NCBI RefSeq assembly: GCF_018362995.1
Contig: NZ_CP074372.1
Location: 2,790,001-2,854,000 of the forward strand
Length of the DNA: 64,000 nt
Origin: Chryseobacterium indologenes
Lineage (GTDB): Bacteria; Bacteroidota; Bacteroidia; Flavobacteriales; Weeksellaceae
Direction of reading: 5' to 3'
Shown: piece after piece, positions 54,260 through 62,850 of the stretch
Layout: each line of letters begins with the position of its first letter
How positions within the stretch are numbered: position 1 is the stretch's first letter
The notes under the pieces: model-generated
Databases searched by the model: none
What the model saw: only the letters and a program-made list of their open reading frames with translations
Told to the model about the DNA's origin: nothing
Position numbers and translations under genes: made by a program

Positions 54260-55921
54260 ATGAAAGCGCTTAAAACCTTAAACCCCTATTTTTGGAAACA
54301 CAAAATACTGCTGTTTTGGGGAGTACTATTTATTATTGCCAGTAATTTTTTCAATATATATAAGGTACAGTTTGTAGGAAAATCTGTGGATGAACTTACA
54401 AAAAACGGAAACCTTGGCTTTAACAATCAGGTTTTGATCTATGTTGGAATTATTGTAGGCTGTTCACTTCTGACCGGATTCTTCACTTTCATGATGAGGC
54501 AGACCATTATTGTAGCTTCCAGAAGAATAGAATATGAACTTAAAAATAAAATCTACAGACATTATCAGGATTTATCTTTAACGGATTATAAGCAGACAAC
54601 CATTGGGGACTTAATGAACAGATTGAGTGAGGATGTTGTTGCGGTAAGAATGTATCTTGGTCCCGGCGTGATGTATGTTGCCAACCTGATCGTTCTGGTA
54701 GTGATCACGGCAATTTATATGGTAAAAACGGATGCATCCATGACGATGTGGACTTTGCTTCCACTTCCGATCTTGTCTTTTGCTATTTATAAGGTAAGTT
54801 CAATTATTAATAAAAAGTCGAAGATCATGCAGAAAAGCCAGTCTGCGATTTCAACTTTTGTTCAGGACAGTTTTTCAGGAATCCGCGTTGTAAAATTCTT
54901 TGCAAGAGAAAAGTACATTGAAAAAAACTACGGAATCAAAGTAACAGATTATCAGAATAAGGCATTGGATCTGGCAAAAACAGAAGCCTATTTCTTCACT
55001 ATTATTCTCTTTGTAATCGGGCTGCTGAATGTGGCTATCATCTGGATTGGAGGGACTAAATATATTGCCGGAGAATTAAGCATCGGTAAAATTGCAGATT
55101 TCTTTATGTATATCAATACCCTGATCTTCCCTTTCTCTATGGTTGGTTGGGTAACATCTGTGAACCAGAGAGCTGAAGCATCCATGCAAAGAATCAATGA
55201 GTTCATGGATAAGAAATCTGAAATCATTAATACTAATTTCGAAAACTACCCTATCAAAGGAGATATTGAATTCAGGAATGTTTCTTATGTGTATCCTAAT
55301 ACGGGAATTAAAGCGCTGGATAACCTAAGCTTTAAAGTGAAAGCAGGAGAATCTTTGGCCATTATGGGTAAAACCGGAAGCGGAAAATCAACGATCGCTC
55401 TTCTTTTATGCCGATTGATAGATCCGAGTGAAGGAGAGATTCTGATTGACGGGAAAAACCTGAAAGATCATAATCTGAGCAACTACAGAAACTTCATTGG
55501 ATATATTCCTCAGGAGAGCTATTTATTCTCTGATTCTATAGAAAATAATATAGGTTTTGCCATTGATCATCCTTCTCATGAGAAAGTGGTAGAATATTCA
55601 AATATTGCAGATGTTCACAAAAATATTGTAGAGTTTAAAGAGCAATATAAAACACTTGTAGGTGAACGCGGAGTTATGCTTTCGGGAGGACAAAAGCAAA
55701 GAATTTGCATTGCAAGAGCCTTAATTAAAGACCCCAATATTATCATTTTTGATGATTCATTGTCTGCTTTAGATACCGAAACGGAGCAGAATATTCTGGA
55801 AAATATCGATAAAAAAATAAGTAACGCTACTTCCATAATCATCACACACAGAGAGTCTAGCGCTCAAAAAGCCGATCAAATTATCAACCTTACGGAAATT
55901 GCCAATTCTGTAACTGCTTAG
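54260..55921 (+). CDS. ABC exporter, fused permease-ATPase (MsbA/multidrug type)
   Basis: A 553-residue half-transporter: six membrane helices (about 15-310) with the EAA-like coupling region and an ATP-binding domain (about 335-550) with Walker A MGKTGSGKSTIA, signature MLSGGQKQRICIARAL and Walker B IIIFDDSLSALD, then the H-loop IITHRES. The usual Glu after Walker B Asp is Asp (FDDSLSALD; common in heterodimeric exporters with a degenerate site), so it may pair with another half or be less active. Start at ATG 54260. A -7 box TAATTTTG (54243-54250) lies just before it, close to leaderless. Confidence 0.92.
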   Translation: MKALKTLNPYFWKHKILLFWGVLFIIASNFFNIYKVQFVGKSVDELTKNGNLGFNNQVLIYVGIIVGCSLLTGFFTFMMRQTIIVASRRIEYELKNKIYRHYQDLSLTDYKQTTIGDLMNRLSEDVVAVRMYLGPGVMYVANLIVLVVITAIYMVKTDASMTMWTLLPLPILSFAIYKVSSIINKKSKIMQKSQSAISTFVQDSFSGIRVVKFFAREKYIEKNYGIKVTDYQNKALDLAKTEAYFFTIILFVIGLLNVAIIWIGGTKYIAGELSIGKIADFFMYINTLIFPFSMVGWVTSVNQRAEASMQRINEFMDKKSEIINTNFENYPIKGDIEFRNVSYVYPNTGIKALDNLSFKVKAGESLAIMGKTGSGKSTIALLLCRLIDPSEGEILIDGKNLKDHNLSNYRNFIGYIPQESYLFSDSIENNIGFAIDHPSHEKVVEYSNIADVHKNIVEFKEQYKTLVGERGVMLSGGQKQRICIARALIKDPNIIIFDDSLSALDTETEQNILENIDKKISNATSIIITHRESSAQKADQIINLTEIANSVTA

Positions 55922-55960
55922 CCATTTCGTTCTCAATTGTTAAATAAATCATAAAAAAAA

Positions 55961-55991
55961 TTTTGTGATTAAAAGAATTCTTTTATATTTG
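55961..55991 (+). promoter_or_regulatory. Promoter of the DUF3276 gene
   Basis: TTTTG (55961-55965) and TATATTTG (55984-55991) spaced 18 bp, a full match to the Bacteroidota -33/-7 pattern, 30 bp before the start codon. Confidence 0.7.
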
Positions 55992-56020
55992 TTCTTAACA
56001 AGATTAAAAAATATCTAACA

Positions 56021-56356
56021 ATGAGTGAATACAAGGAACGCCATGAAAATGAGATTTTCACGAAGGTGTTAAAAGCAGGGAGAAGAACTTATTTCTTTGA
56101 TGTGCGTGAGACGAAAGCAGGAGATTATTATCTTACAATCACTGAGAGTAAGAAAAATTTCGGAGAGAATGGGGAAGCTACATTCGAGAAGCATAAAATT
56201 TACCTTTATAAGGAAGATTTTAAGAGTTTTCAGGAGATGTTTAATGAGTCCACAGATTTCATCATTAATGAAAAAGGTGAGGATGTAATTTCAGAAAAAC
56301 ATGATAAAGACTTCAAAAGCAAATCATTCACAATTGATTCTGACGACGAAGTTTAA
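56021..56356 (+). CDS. DUF3276-family protein (PUR-type nucleic-acid-binding)
   Basis: A 111-residue protein of the DUF3276 family, structurally PUR-alpha-like, thought to bind single-stranded nucleic acid. Seen: EIFTKVLKAGRRTYFFDVRETKAGDYYLTITESKK, then KIYLYKEDFKSFQEMFNE, with an acidic tail. The family in Borrelia (BpuR) acts as a DNA/RNA-binding regulator. Single gene with a good promoter and terminator, in keeping with high expression. Confidence 0.85.
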   Translation: MSEYKERHENEIFTKVLKAGRRTYFFDVRETKAGDYYLTITESKKNFGENGEATFEKHKIYLYKEDFKSFQEMFNESTDFIINEKGEDVISEKHDKDFKSKSFTIDSDDEV

Positions 56357-56376
56357 AAAAGAATATCTAAAAACAC

Positions 56377-56402
56377 AAGCATCTGAAAAAGATGCTTTTT
56401 TT
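56377..56402 (+). terminator. Terminator of the DUF3276 gene
   Basis: AAGCATCT/AGATGCTT stem followed by TTTTTT. Confidence 0.88.
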
Positions 56403-56442
56403 ATACCATACAATCAAAATTCAACATATACTCATTACTACA

Positions 56443-56464
56443 TAAAAAACGGGCTAAAGCCCGC
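56443..56464 (-). terminator. Terminator of the FG-GAP protein gene
   Basis: On the minus strand CGGGCT/AGCCCG stem followed by TTTTTT. Confidence 0.75.
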
Positions 56465-56489
56465 TTAATATTATATTGAATATTTATAT

Positions 56490-58805
56490 TTAATTTACCG
56501 TGAGTGATTTCCTACTTACAGTTACCATTTCTTTTGATTCCTCCTTATTATAAGATGCTGATTTCAGAAAACTGAATAACACGTCTGGCACTTCATTCTG
56601 ACATGGATCTGATTGTTTACTAGACTGAAGAGGTTGTTTAACAACTTGTGCTGCTGAAAACATAACTATGCCTCCGTCTTTTCTAAGAGTAACCAATTCA
56701 TCATTTTGAGAGCTTGAATCAAAATTCCCAAAACACATAATATTGTCTTTAGTTTGTAAGACAGGAAAACTTTCTGCGCCGAAAGCACCTAAAATATTCC
56801 CATTTAATTTAAAAACTTTATAATCTCCATCAAAATTTCTGTGAGCAAGAATTTCATCCGCTCCATTACCATCAAGATTTCCAACAGCTAATCCTCTCCA
56901 CTCTGAACCCGAACCCCAACCTGTAGATTGTGCTATTTTTGTCATGACCCCATTATCATCAATATTATAAACATATATACCATTTTGCATATTATCTTCA
57001 GCATCTACAAGCAGAACAATCTCATCTTTACCAACACCATCAAGGTTACCTGAAGCAACTGCTGTAATTTTCGAATTCACTGGTAAATTAAGAGCGTTAG
57101 TATGAACTAACTGAGGAGTCGTTCCATTAAAATTAAAAACAAGAACTTCTTTATTTAAATTTTTGACAGCAATAAAATCATCCTTTCCTCCGGTGATAAA
57201 GTTTCCTGCTGCAGCTCCTACCCAATCAGATTGCGCATCCCATCCTGTAGATTTTGTATGCTCAACAATATTATTATTTTCAACCTTTAAAATATAAGCC
57301 CCATTATTACTGGGATCGGAATGATTACTTAAAGCGATAATCTCACTTTTGCTATCTCCAAAAAAATCACCGGCAGCTACACCTCTCCAATCGTACTGTC
57401 CACTATAATATTTGTCGTTTGTAACGGAATGAAATTTTTTACTATAAGTTTCCATAGTTCCTATCATCCCATCATAATTTCTGATGACAACAAATTCATT
57501 AGCACTATCTCCATCAAAATTACCGCTCGCAATTCCTCTCCAATCGGAACCTGATCCCCATCCATGTTCCGTATTGACAGGTACAATTAAATTTTCATAA
57601 TAAGCCAAATAAGCAACTACCAAAGGAAAGTTTTCAGGTGTTAAAGGTGTATAATAATTTTCTGCCGTTTGCATTTCAGCAAGTAACTGATATATTTTTT
57701 CATCATATTCAGATAAGCTCGCCCATTGGAAGCAGGTATAGGTACTTACATCTTCACCAACAGGATGTGGATACTTAAGATTCCAGGGTGAATCAGGATA
57801 ACTCACTCCATTATTTATATACAAAGGAGATTTATAGATATCTTTCGTTAAAGTATTAGCATAAGTTTTCATATCCAAATCTGTATAAATAAGTGTTCCG
57901 CCTATGGAAATATTATATTTACGACACTCATAAGGAAAAGATATAGTTAAGCCACCATGAGAAATATCTTCCCGTAAAGTACTTGTTTTCCAATATGTCC
58001 AACTATTGGATCCCAGATTAGTATTTAAAGAAGTATTTGCTTTTATAAAATTGGCCATCTGGTTAAGTTGTGTAAGATAATCCGGATTATCTGTTGCCAG
58101 ATACATCTGTACCAATACTCTTCCCATTGCACTTTGCATATTAAACGGTAAAATTTTACCAGCGTTATCTATTGGCGGATTATCATTGCGGTCTTTATAA
58201 TAACCTATACTATTATTTGCATTAGAATTAGGTTCAGTATACCATTGCCCCCCATGATAATCAATAGTTTCTTTTACTTTTTGTTTAAGATCATCAGAAA
58301 TAGCTTTAAAACTCATATCATTATAACGTCCTCCCCCAATATATTTTAAATGATGAAGAGTAGAGTCTTTCTTAACTATTGCGGCAAACTTAGCCATAGG
58401 GTAAGTTATGTTAGCGCTATGTACCATATGCGCATAAGTTTTTCCTGAGTCCGCCTTTGGATAATTGTAGTGATTATGAGACCAGGCAGCACCTGAAACA
58501 TTACGATAATCAAAAATTTGACTTAGACCCGGCATCTGGCCCCTAAGATCATCTCTTCTGTCAATCACATTTCCAATAGTCCCAATTAAAACATTAGCAT
58601 ATTTCACGTCATGTGTTTTTTCATACATCATTACCAATGCTTCCATATGGGCAGATACTATCCACGAAAATTCTAATTGGTTTGAGCTGGTTGAATTAAT
58701 AGGTACTACAGCATATCCTTTACTATCAAATAGGTTTGTGTAGTAGGATTGAGCATAAGACTTTAATGCAAATAGCAGGGTAAGGATTGTAAAGAACTTT
58801 TTCAT
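56490..58805 (-). CDS. Secreted protein with helical N-terminal domain and FG-GAP/VCBS repeats, no T9SS domain
   Basis: A 771-residue secreted protein that I do not recognise as a known enzyme. Signal peptide about 1-18 (LKSYAQS). An N-terminal domain (about 20-375) rich in His, Tyr, Trp and Asn (AAWSHNHYNYPKADSGKTYAHMVHSANITYPMA begins near 108) has the look of an alpha/alpha toroid and might be a sugar-active fold, but no family motif is certain. It is followed by about six FG-GAP/VCBS-like repeats (about 400-720) with WRGIASGNFDGDSANEFVV, WRGVAAGDFFGDSKSEII and similar, each with a calcium-type DxDxDG-like loop. No type A or B T9SS sorting domain is seen; the end is KSLTVN. Start at ATG 58805. 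Confidence 0.75.
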   Translation of the reverse strand: MKKFFTILTLLFALKSYAQSYYTNLFDSKGYAVVPINSTSSNQLEFSWIVSAHMEALVMMYEKTHDVKYANVLIGTIGNVIDRRDDLRGQMPGLSQIFDYRNVSGAAWSHNHYNYPKADSGKTYAHMVHSANITYPMAKFAAIVKKDSTLHHLKYIGGGRYNDMSFKAISDDLKQKVKETIDYHGGQWYTEPNSNANNSIGYYKDRNDNPPIDNAGKILPFNMQSAMGRVLVQMYLATDNPDYLTQLNQMANFIKANTSLNTNLGSNSWTYWKTSTLREDISHGGLTISFPYECRKYNISIGGTLIYTDLDMKTYANTLTKDIYKSPLYINNGVSYPDSPWNLKYPHPVGEDVSTYTCFQWASLSEYDEKIYQLLAEMQTAENYYTPLTPENFPLVVAYLAYYENLIVPVNTEHGWGSGSDWRGIASGNFDGDSANEFVVIRNYDGMIGTMETYSKKFHSVTNDKYYSGQYDWRGVAAGDFFGDSKSEIIALSNHSDPSNNGAYILKVENNNIVEHTKSTGWDAQSDWVGAAAGNFITGGKDDFIAVKNLNKEVLVFNFNGTTPQLVHTNALNLPVNSKITAVASGNLDGVGKDEIVLLVDAEDNMQNGIYVYNIDDNGVMTKIAQSTGWGSGSEWRGLAVGNLDGNGADEILAHRNFDGDYKVFKLNGNILGAFGAESFPVLQTKDNIMCFGNFDSSSQNDELVTLRKDGGIVMFSAAQVVKQPLQSSKQSDPCQNEVPDVLFSFLKSASYNKEESKEMVTVSRKSLTVN

Positions 58806-59025
58806 GTTAATAGTTTTGATTTGAAACAATTTAAAGAATTATTTATCATGATTTTGGCAAAACAAATATAAAAGTTTCAATCACCAAACCATGAATTTAT
58901 TTTCAAAAACTTAAAGAGAACCATTTTTGTGTATTGACTTACAAATTATAAGTGTAGAATGGGAAAAACTTTTAGAAAGGATATGAAAAAAGAAGTATCT
59001 GTTATTATTGAAACAGACATAAAAT

Positions 59026-59059
59026 AAAAAAGTACACTTGTAAAAAGTGTACTTTTTTT
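59026..59059 (-). terminator. Terminator of tRNA-His
   Basis: AAAAAGTACACTT/AAGTGTACTTTTT stem with A and T runs, directly after tRNA-His on the minus strand. Confidence 0.85.
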
Positions 59060-59060
59060 G

Positions 59061-59134
<74 letters not shown>

Positions 59135-59147
59135 CGTTTTGTGAGTG

Positions 59148-59178
59148 CAAATATAGAACATTTTCCTCAACTACCAAA
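59148..59178 (-). promoter_or_regulatory. Promoter of tRNA-His
   Basis: On the minus strand TTTG (59175-59178) and TATATTTG (59148-59155) with a 19-bp spacer. The string GTGCAAATATAGAAC is shared with the tRNA-Thr operon promoter. It overlaps the end of bshB1. Confidence 0.7.
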
Positions 59179-59890
59179 CAATTCCATCAAAATTTTTCAA
59201 AGAAATTAACTTCTCAGACGTAAATCCCTCAGCATAAGCAACTCCCGATAAACGCCCTAAATCCTGAGCACGGTAAGTTAAGCTCTCATAAAAGTCTTTT
59301 GTTGTAATCGGAGTTTCTGGTTCTTTAGAAGCCGGGTCATAAAACTGAGTTTTATAGGCCATGCAGGATGCAATTTTTGTCTCCAGGAATTCTGAAATAT
59401 CAATAACGAATTCCGGTTTGATATCTTTCCATTGAATATAATGAAAAACATGCTTAGGTCTCCACACTTCCTGATTCTCGCCTTCTTCTACAGTTTCTAT
59501 TTTTCTCAGCCCGGACAAAAAGCACGCATCCGATACTAATTTCGCTCCTTTTGCATGATCTGGATGTCTATCATCAATTGCATTAGCTAACACGATTTCC
59601 GGGCGGTATTTGCGAATCATTTTTACGATCCTCATTTGGTACTCTTCAGAGTTTACCAGAAAGCCATCTTTCATTCCAAGGTTCTCTCTTGCTGAAAGTC
59701 CCAAAATTTTAGCAGCATCCGCCGCTTCTGCCTTCCGTGTTTCATCTGTACCTCTAGTTCCGAGCTCACCTCTTGTAAGATCTACCACAACACATTTTTT
59801 ACCCTCTGAAACCATTTTAGCAATAGTTCCTCCACATCCCAGTTCTACATCATCAGGATGTGCTCCAAAAGCAAGTATATCAGTTTTCAT
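59171..59890 (-). CDS. bshB1: Bacillithiol biosynthesis deacetylase BshB1
   Basis: A 239-residue zinc-dependent LmbE/PIG-L-family deacetylase. Seen: MKTDILAFGAHPDDVELGCGGT with the AHPDD zinc motif, and DRHPDHAKG with the second His. The close match to BshB1 suggests removal of the acetyl group from GlcNAc-malate in bacillithiol synthesis. The start at ATG 59890 gives the family N-terminus. A -7 box (TATCTTTG) ends just 6 bases before the ATG, so the mRNA is probably leaderless or nearly so. Other bsh genes are not in the window. Confidence 0.88.
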   Translation of the reverse strand: MKTDILAFGAHPDDVELGCGGTIAKMVSEGKKCVVVDLTRGELGTRGTDETRKAEAADAAKILGLSARENLGMKDGFLVNSEEYQMRIVKMIRKYRPEIVLANAIDDRHPDHAKGAKLVSDACFLSGLRKIETVEEGENQEVWRPKHVFHYIQWKDIKPEFVIDISEFLETKIASCMAYKTQFYDPASKEPETPITTKDFYESLTYRAQDLGRLSGVAYAEGFTSEKLISLKNFDGIVW

Positions 59891-59895
59891 ATAAT

Positions 59896-59927
59896 CAAAG
59901 ATAAGTTTAAAATAAAAACTTCCCAAA
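59896..59927 (-). promoter_or_regulatory. bshB1 promoter inside the upstream terminator
   Basis: On the minus strand TTTG (59924-59927) and TATCTTTG (59896-59903) are 20 bp apart; the TTTG lies in the loop region of the terminator hairpin of the TPR gene. Confidence 0.55.
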
Positions 59928-59947
59928 CATTACGAATGGGAAGTTTT
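59915..59947 (-). terminator. Terminator of the TPR-protein gene
   Basis: AAAACTTCCCA/TGGGAAGTTTT stem followed on the minus strand by TTTTTATTTT. Confidence 0.85.
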
Positions 59948-59971
59948 AATATCTATAATTTACATTTTAAA

Positions 59972-61624
59972 TTACTTATTAATCTCTGCATTTAATTTTA
60001 CAGCATCCTGATAAGTAGGATCTAACTGTAAAGATTTAGCTACATAATCTTTAGCTTTTGCAAGATCAGTATCTTTATTCATATAAGCTACAGCAAAGTA
60101 TGCATAAGCAAGAGTCTGCTTGTTTGCTTCCTGATCAGCAGGTTTTACTGTACTGATGAATTTTTCGTAAGCCATTTTTGCCGCATCATTGTTTCCTGCC
60201 TGTTGGTAAGAATACCCCTGGCTGTAATAAGCAGGAGCCCAATCAGGAAGTAGAGCTGACATTTTTTGCCATGTAAGGATTGCTCCGTTCCAGTTTTTAA
60301 TATCCTGGTAAGCTGTTGCTAACTTGAATAATGCATCAGAATCCTGATTATTCGCAGCAACCTGCTTTTTCAATGCTTCAATAGTTGGGTTAGTAGGTCC
60401 TTTGTCAACTTCTGACTGAGAAACACCTCCACCACCAGCGATGTTAGCTAATTCAAGATCCCACTTCATTGTTTCGTCTTTAGCAGCTTTTGCAATAGCA
60501 ACTTTCTGCTGAGCCTCCGTCATTAAAGCAGTTTTTTTAGCAGCATCTTTTTCATCTTTTGCTAAACCTGCAGCAATAAGTCCTTGTAGACCTTGGTCAG
60601 CAGGCTGTACTCTTGTTTTCTCAGCTTGAGAAACGAAAGTATCCATGTTTTGCTTAGCATCCGCATAGTTTTTATCTGCGTATGCATTGTAAGCTCTTAA
60701 TTTGAACTTGATAGGATCTTCAATTTTATCAAAAATCTTATCTAATACCATTTTAGAGTTTGCATAATCTTCGTTTGTGAAGTATAGTTTTGCAATTTCT
60801 AATTGAGTATATGGATCTTCATCAGCATATTTTGTATAGTTGATAAGGTCTTGTGTAGCCTTTGCATTCTGTTGGTATCTGATATCGTAACCAGCCAATG
60901 CTTTATATGCAGGAGCATAAGTAGCATCTACACCGATAGCTTTATCGATATTCTGCTTAGCTTGCTGCCATTGTTGTGCAGCCATCCATAAAGTTGCCAT
61001 TCTTGTGTAAACGGAAGCTTTATTTTTAGCAGTAGGTAATGCTTTATCATAAGCAGACATAGCCTCTCCCGGCATTCTCTTTAGTCTGTAAGCATCTCCT
61101 AACGTATAATAATAATGTGCAGGAACACCTTTTTTCTCTGCTTTTTCAATTGCTTTAGTCAAAAACTGGATAGCAAGATCAGGTGAACTATTCTTTTCAA
61201 ATAAAGTTAAAGCTTCTGCAGCTCTGAACAGAACTTCAGCATCTTTTTCTCTTGAATCGGTTACTACTTTCTGAATTTCAGCAACAGCGTTTTTATCACC
61301 TTTACCTAATTTAACAGCAGCCAAACCGATTTTGTTAAGATAGCTTTTTGAATCAGCAGCTAATCCTTTATTGAAGCTTTCAATTGCTTTAGCATAATCT
61401 GGCTCTCCCTGTCTTAAGAAAGTATTTCCCAAATAGAAGTAGTTTTCAGCTGTAGGCTCTTTAGCGATCATTTCAGTGAAATTCGTTTTTGCCTGAGCAA
61501 ATTTATCACTGTCTATACTGTTAATCCCATCCTGCAGTGTCTGTGCAGAGGCAAAACCAGTAAAAAATACCACAGCTGCTCCAAAAGCAATCTTCTTTAC
61601 ATTCATATTCATTATATCTTTCAT
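59972..61624 (-). CDS. Secreted tetratricopeptide-repeat protein
   Basis: A protein of about 550 residues (start at ATG 61624; ATGs at 61612 and 61606 are equally possible) with a signal peptide (KKIAFGAAVVFFTGFASAQ) and many TPR units along its length, for example ENYFYLGNTFLRQGEPDYAKAIESFNKGLAAD, HYYYTLGDAYRLKRMPGEAMSAYDKAL and PAYYSQGYSYQQAGNNDAAKMAYEKFI. Probably periplasmic; TPR proteins hold partners together. It follows the PstS-like gene by 91 bp in the TonB neighbourhood and might be part of that function. Specific role unknown. Confidence 0.85.
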   Translation of the reverse strand: MKDIMNMNVKKIAFGAAVVFFTGFASAQTLQDGINSIDSDKFAQAKTNFTEMIAKEPTAENYFYLGNTFLRQGEPDYAKAIESFNKGLAADSKSYLNKIGLAAVKLGKGDKNAVAEIQKVVTDSREKDAEVLFRAAEALTLFEKNSSPDLAIQFLTKAIEKAEKKGVPAHYYYTLGDAYRLKRMPGEAMSAYDKALPTAKNKASVYTRMATLWMAAQQWQQAKQNIDKAIGVDATYAPAYKALAGYDIRYQQNAKATQDLINYTKYADEDPYTQLEIAKLYFTNEDYANSKMVLDKIFDKIEDPIKFKLRAYNAYADKNYADAKQNMDTFVSQAEKTRVQPADQGLQGLIAAGLAKDEKDAAKKTALMTEAQQKVAIAKAAKDETMKWDLELANIAGGGGVSQSEVDKGPTNPTIEALKKQVAANNQDSDALFKLATAYQDIKNWNGAILTWQKMSALLPDWAPAYYSQGYSYQQAGNNDAAKMAYEKFISTVKPADQEANKQTLAYAYFAVAYMNKDTDLAKAKDYVAKSLQLDPTYQDAVKLNAEINK

Positions 61625-61715
61625 TTTATATTTTCTAATAATTGAGTTATATTCTACACAATTTTCAGACCAAATCAATATTTTTAACAAGGCTAAATTG
61701 TGAATTTAATATTTT

Positions 61716-62588
61716 TTAACGCATCTGAACTTCTCTCTTATAAATATTATAAGGCTGCAGACCCTCTTTCTGAACAATTTTCTGACCTAAATGGGTACAT
61801 GAAAATCTAATAAATCCATTGGCAATATTAAAATTACCTTCGTTAATCAAGAAATAAAGAACTCGTGTAAACGGATATTCCATTGTACTGAGTCCCTTAA
61901 AATCTGCATTGTAAAGCTTACCCTTTTCTACAACAGGAAGAACTTTCACCATTTCTCTCAGTTTCTCAGAAGCTTTATCATAAGGACGGCTAAAAATATT
62001 AAGCCCTACAACCCCTATTTTATTGGGATATTTTCCTAATTCCTCTATGATCTTCTGATTTCCCGGAATAATGGAAAATTGAAGGTCTTTCGGCTGTTTT
62101 TTAAATTTTTCAGCAACAAAATTCAGATTACTTGAATTTGTTCCATCGAAAATGAATTCTTTTTTATCAGACATCAATCCGCTGTTGATTTCCTCCATTG
62201 AAATACTTTCTTTTGGAGAATCTTTAGGAACAACAAAGACTACTGCATCAGCAGCAAATTTAGCAGGAAGAAACTTTAAATCTGTTCTTTCTTCGTATGT
62301 TTTTATTTCTTCAGGGGTAAGATTTCTGGACATTACCACCACTTTAGCACTTCCTTTAAGAAGATCCAGAAGTCCTAAATCTTCTTTTTTAGTTTCTACT
62401 TTGATGTGGGTTTCAGGGTAATTGATCATATACCCGTCAGCTAATGCTTCTGTGACACTTTGAAAGGACTCGTCAGTAAAAATTGTAAGATCACCTTTGT
62501 GATAGGAAGGAGCATTTTTCTCCTTTTTGCAGCCTGCAAGCATCATGCTTAAAACAAAAATTACTGCAAGCTTAAAACTATTCTTCAT
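61716..62588 (-). CDS. PstS-like substrate-binding lipoprotein
   Basis: A 290-residue periplasmic-binding-type protein (phosphate-binding PstS/PBP-like_2). Signal MKNSFKLAVIFVLSMMLAGCKK with lipobox MLAGC. The domain shows LTIFTDESFQSVTEALADGY, VVMSRNLTPEEIKTYEER and FAADAVVFVVPKDSP, typical of the PstS fold. No pst permease or ATPase is near; instead it sits in a TonB/ExbD cluster, an arrangement I recall in other Bacteroidota, so it may not serve phosphate ABC uptake. Its start overlaps the small membrane gene by 11 bases. Confidence 0.85.
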   Translation of the reverse strand: MKNSFKLAVIFVLSMMLAGCKKEKNAPSYHKGDLTIFTDESFQSVTEALADGYMINYPETHIKVETKKEDLGLLDLLKGSAKVVVMSRNLTPEEIKTYEERTDLKFLPAKFAADAVVFVVPKDSPKESISMEEINSGLMSDKKEFIFDGTNSSNLNFVAEKFKKQPKDLQFSIIPGNQKIIEELGKYPNKIGVVGLNIFSRPYDKASEKLREMVKVLPVVEKGKLYNADFKGLSTMEYPFTRVLYFLINEGNFNIANGFIRFSCTHLGQKIVQKEGLQPYNIYKREVQMR

Positions 62589-62775
62589 TTCTCGATTTTT
62601 TAATTCTTGAGATCGCCCTGTAAATTCTGAAAATACCATAGATAACCAGCACTACACCTAATGCATAGGCAACAGCAGGTTCTAAAATAGTAAAGAAGAA
62701 TTTGTAGACAATCACTACAATTCCTAAAACGATATAAAACAATCCCGTAACCAGGGATAACCAATTGAACATCAT
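62578..62775 (-). CDS. Small two-helix membrane protein
   Basis: A 65-residue protein with two membrane helices (WLSLVTGLFYIVLGIVVIVY and VAYALGVVLVIYGIFRIY) and a basic tail (RAISRIKKSRNEE). Family not identified. It overlaps the PstS-like gene by 11 bases and so is probably co-translated. A perfect terminator hairpin lies between it and tonB, and it has its own -7 box (TATTTTTG on the minus strand, 62780-62787). Confidence 0.75.
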   Translation of the reverse strand: MMFNWLSLVTGLFYIVLGIVVIVYKFFFTILEPAVAYALGVVLVIYGIFRIYRAISRIKKSRNEE

Positions 62776-62795
62776 GTAACAAAAATACCAAAAAA

Positions 62796-62828
62796 AATAA
62801 AAAGAGAAGCATATGCTTCTCTTTTTAT
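62796..62828. terminator. Perfect palindromic terminator after tonB
   Basis: AAAAAGAGAAGC-ATAT-GCTTCTCTTTTT perfect stem with A and T runs; on the minus strand it ends tonB and separates it from the small membrane gene. Confidence 0.88.
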
Positions 62829-62850
62829 TTATATTTTGAATAAATAAGTC

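Noticed and set aside
54260..55921. Recent horizontal transfer of the ABC exporter
   Set aside because: Codon use and base composition appear like the neighbours and no mobile element borders it.
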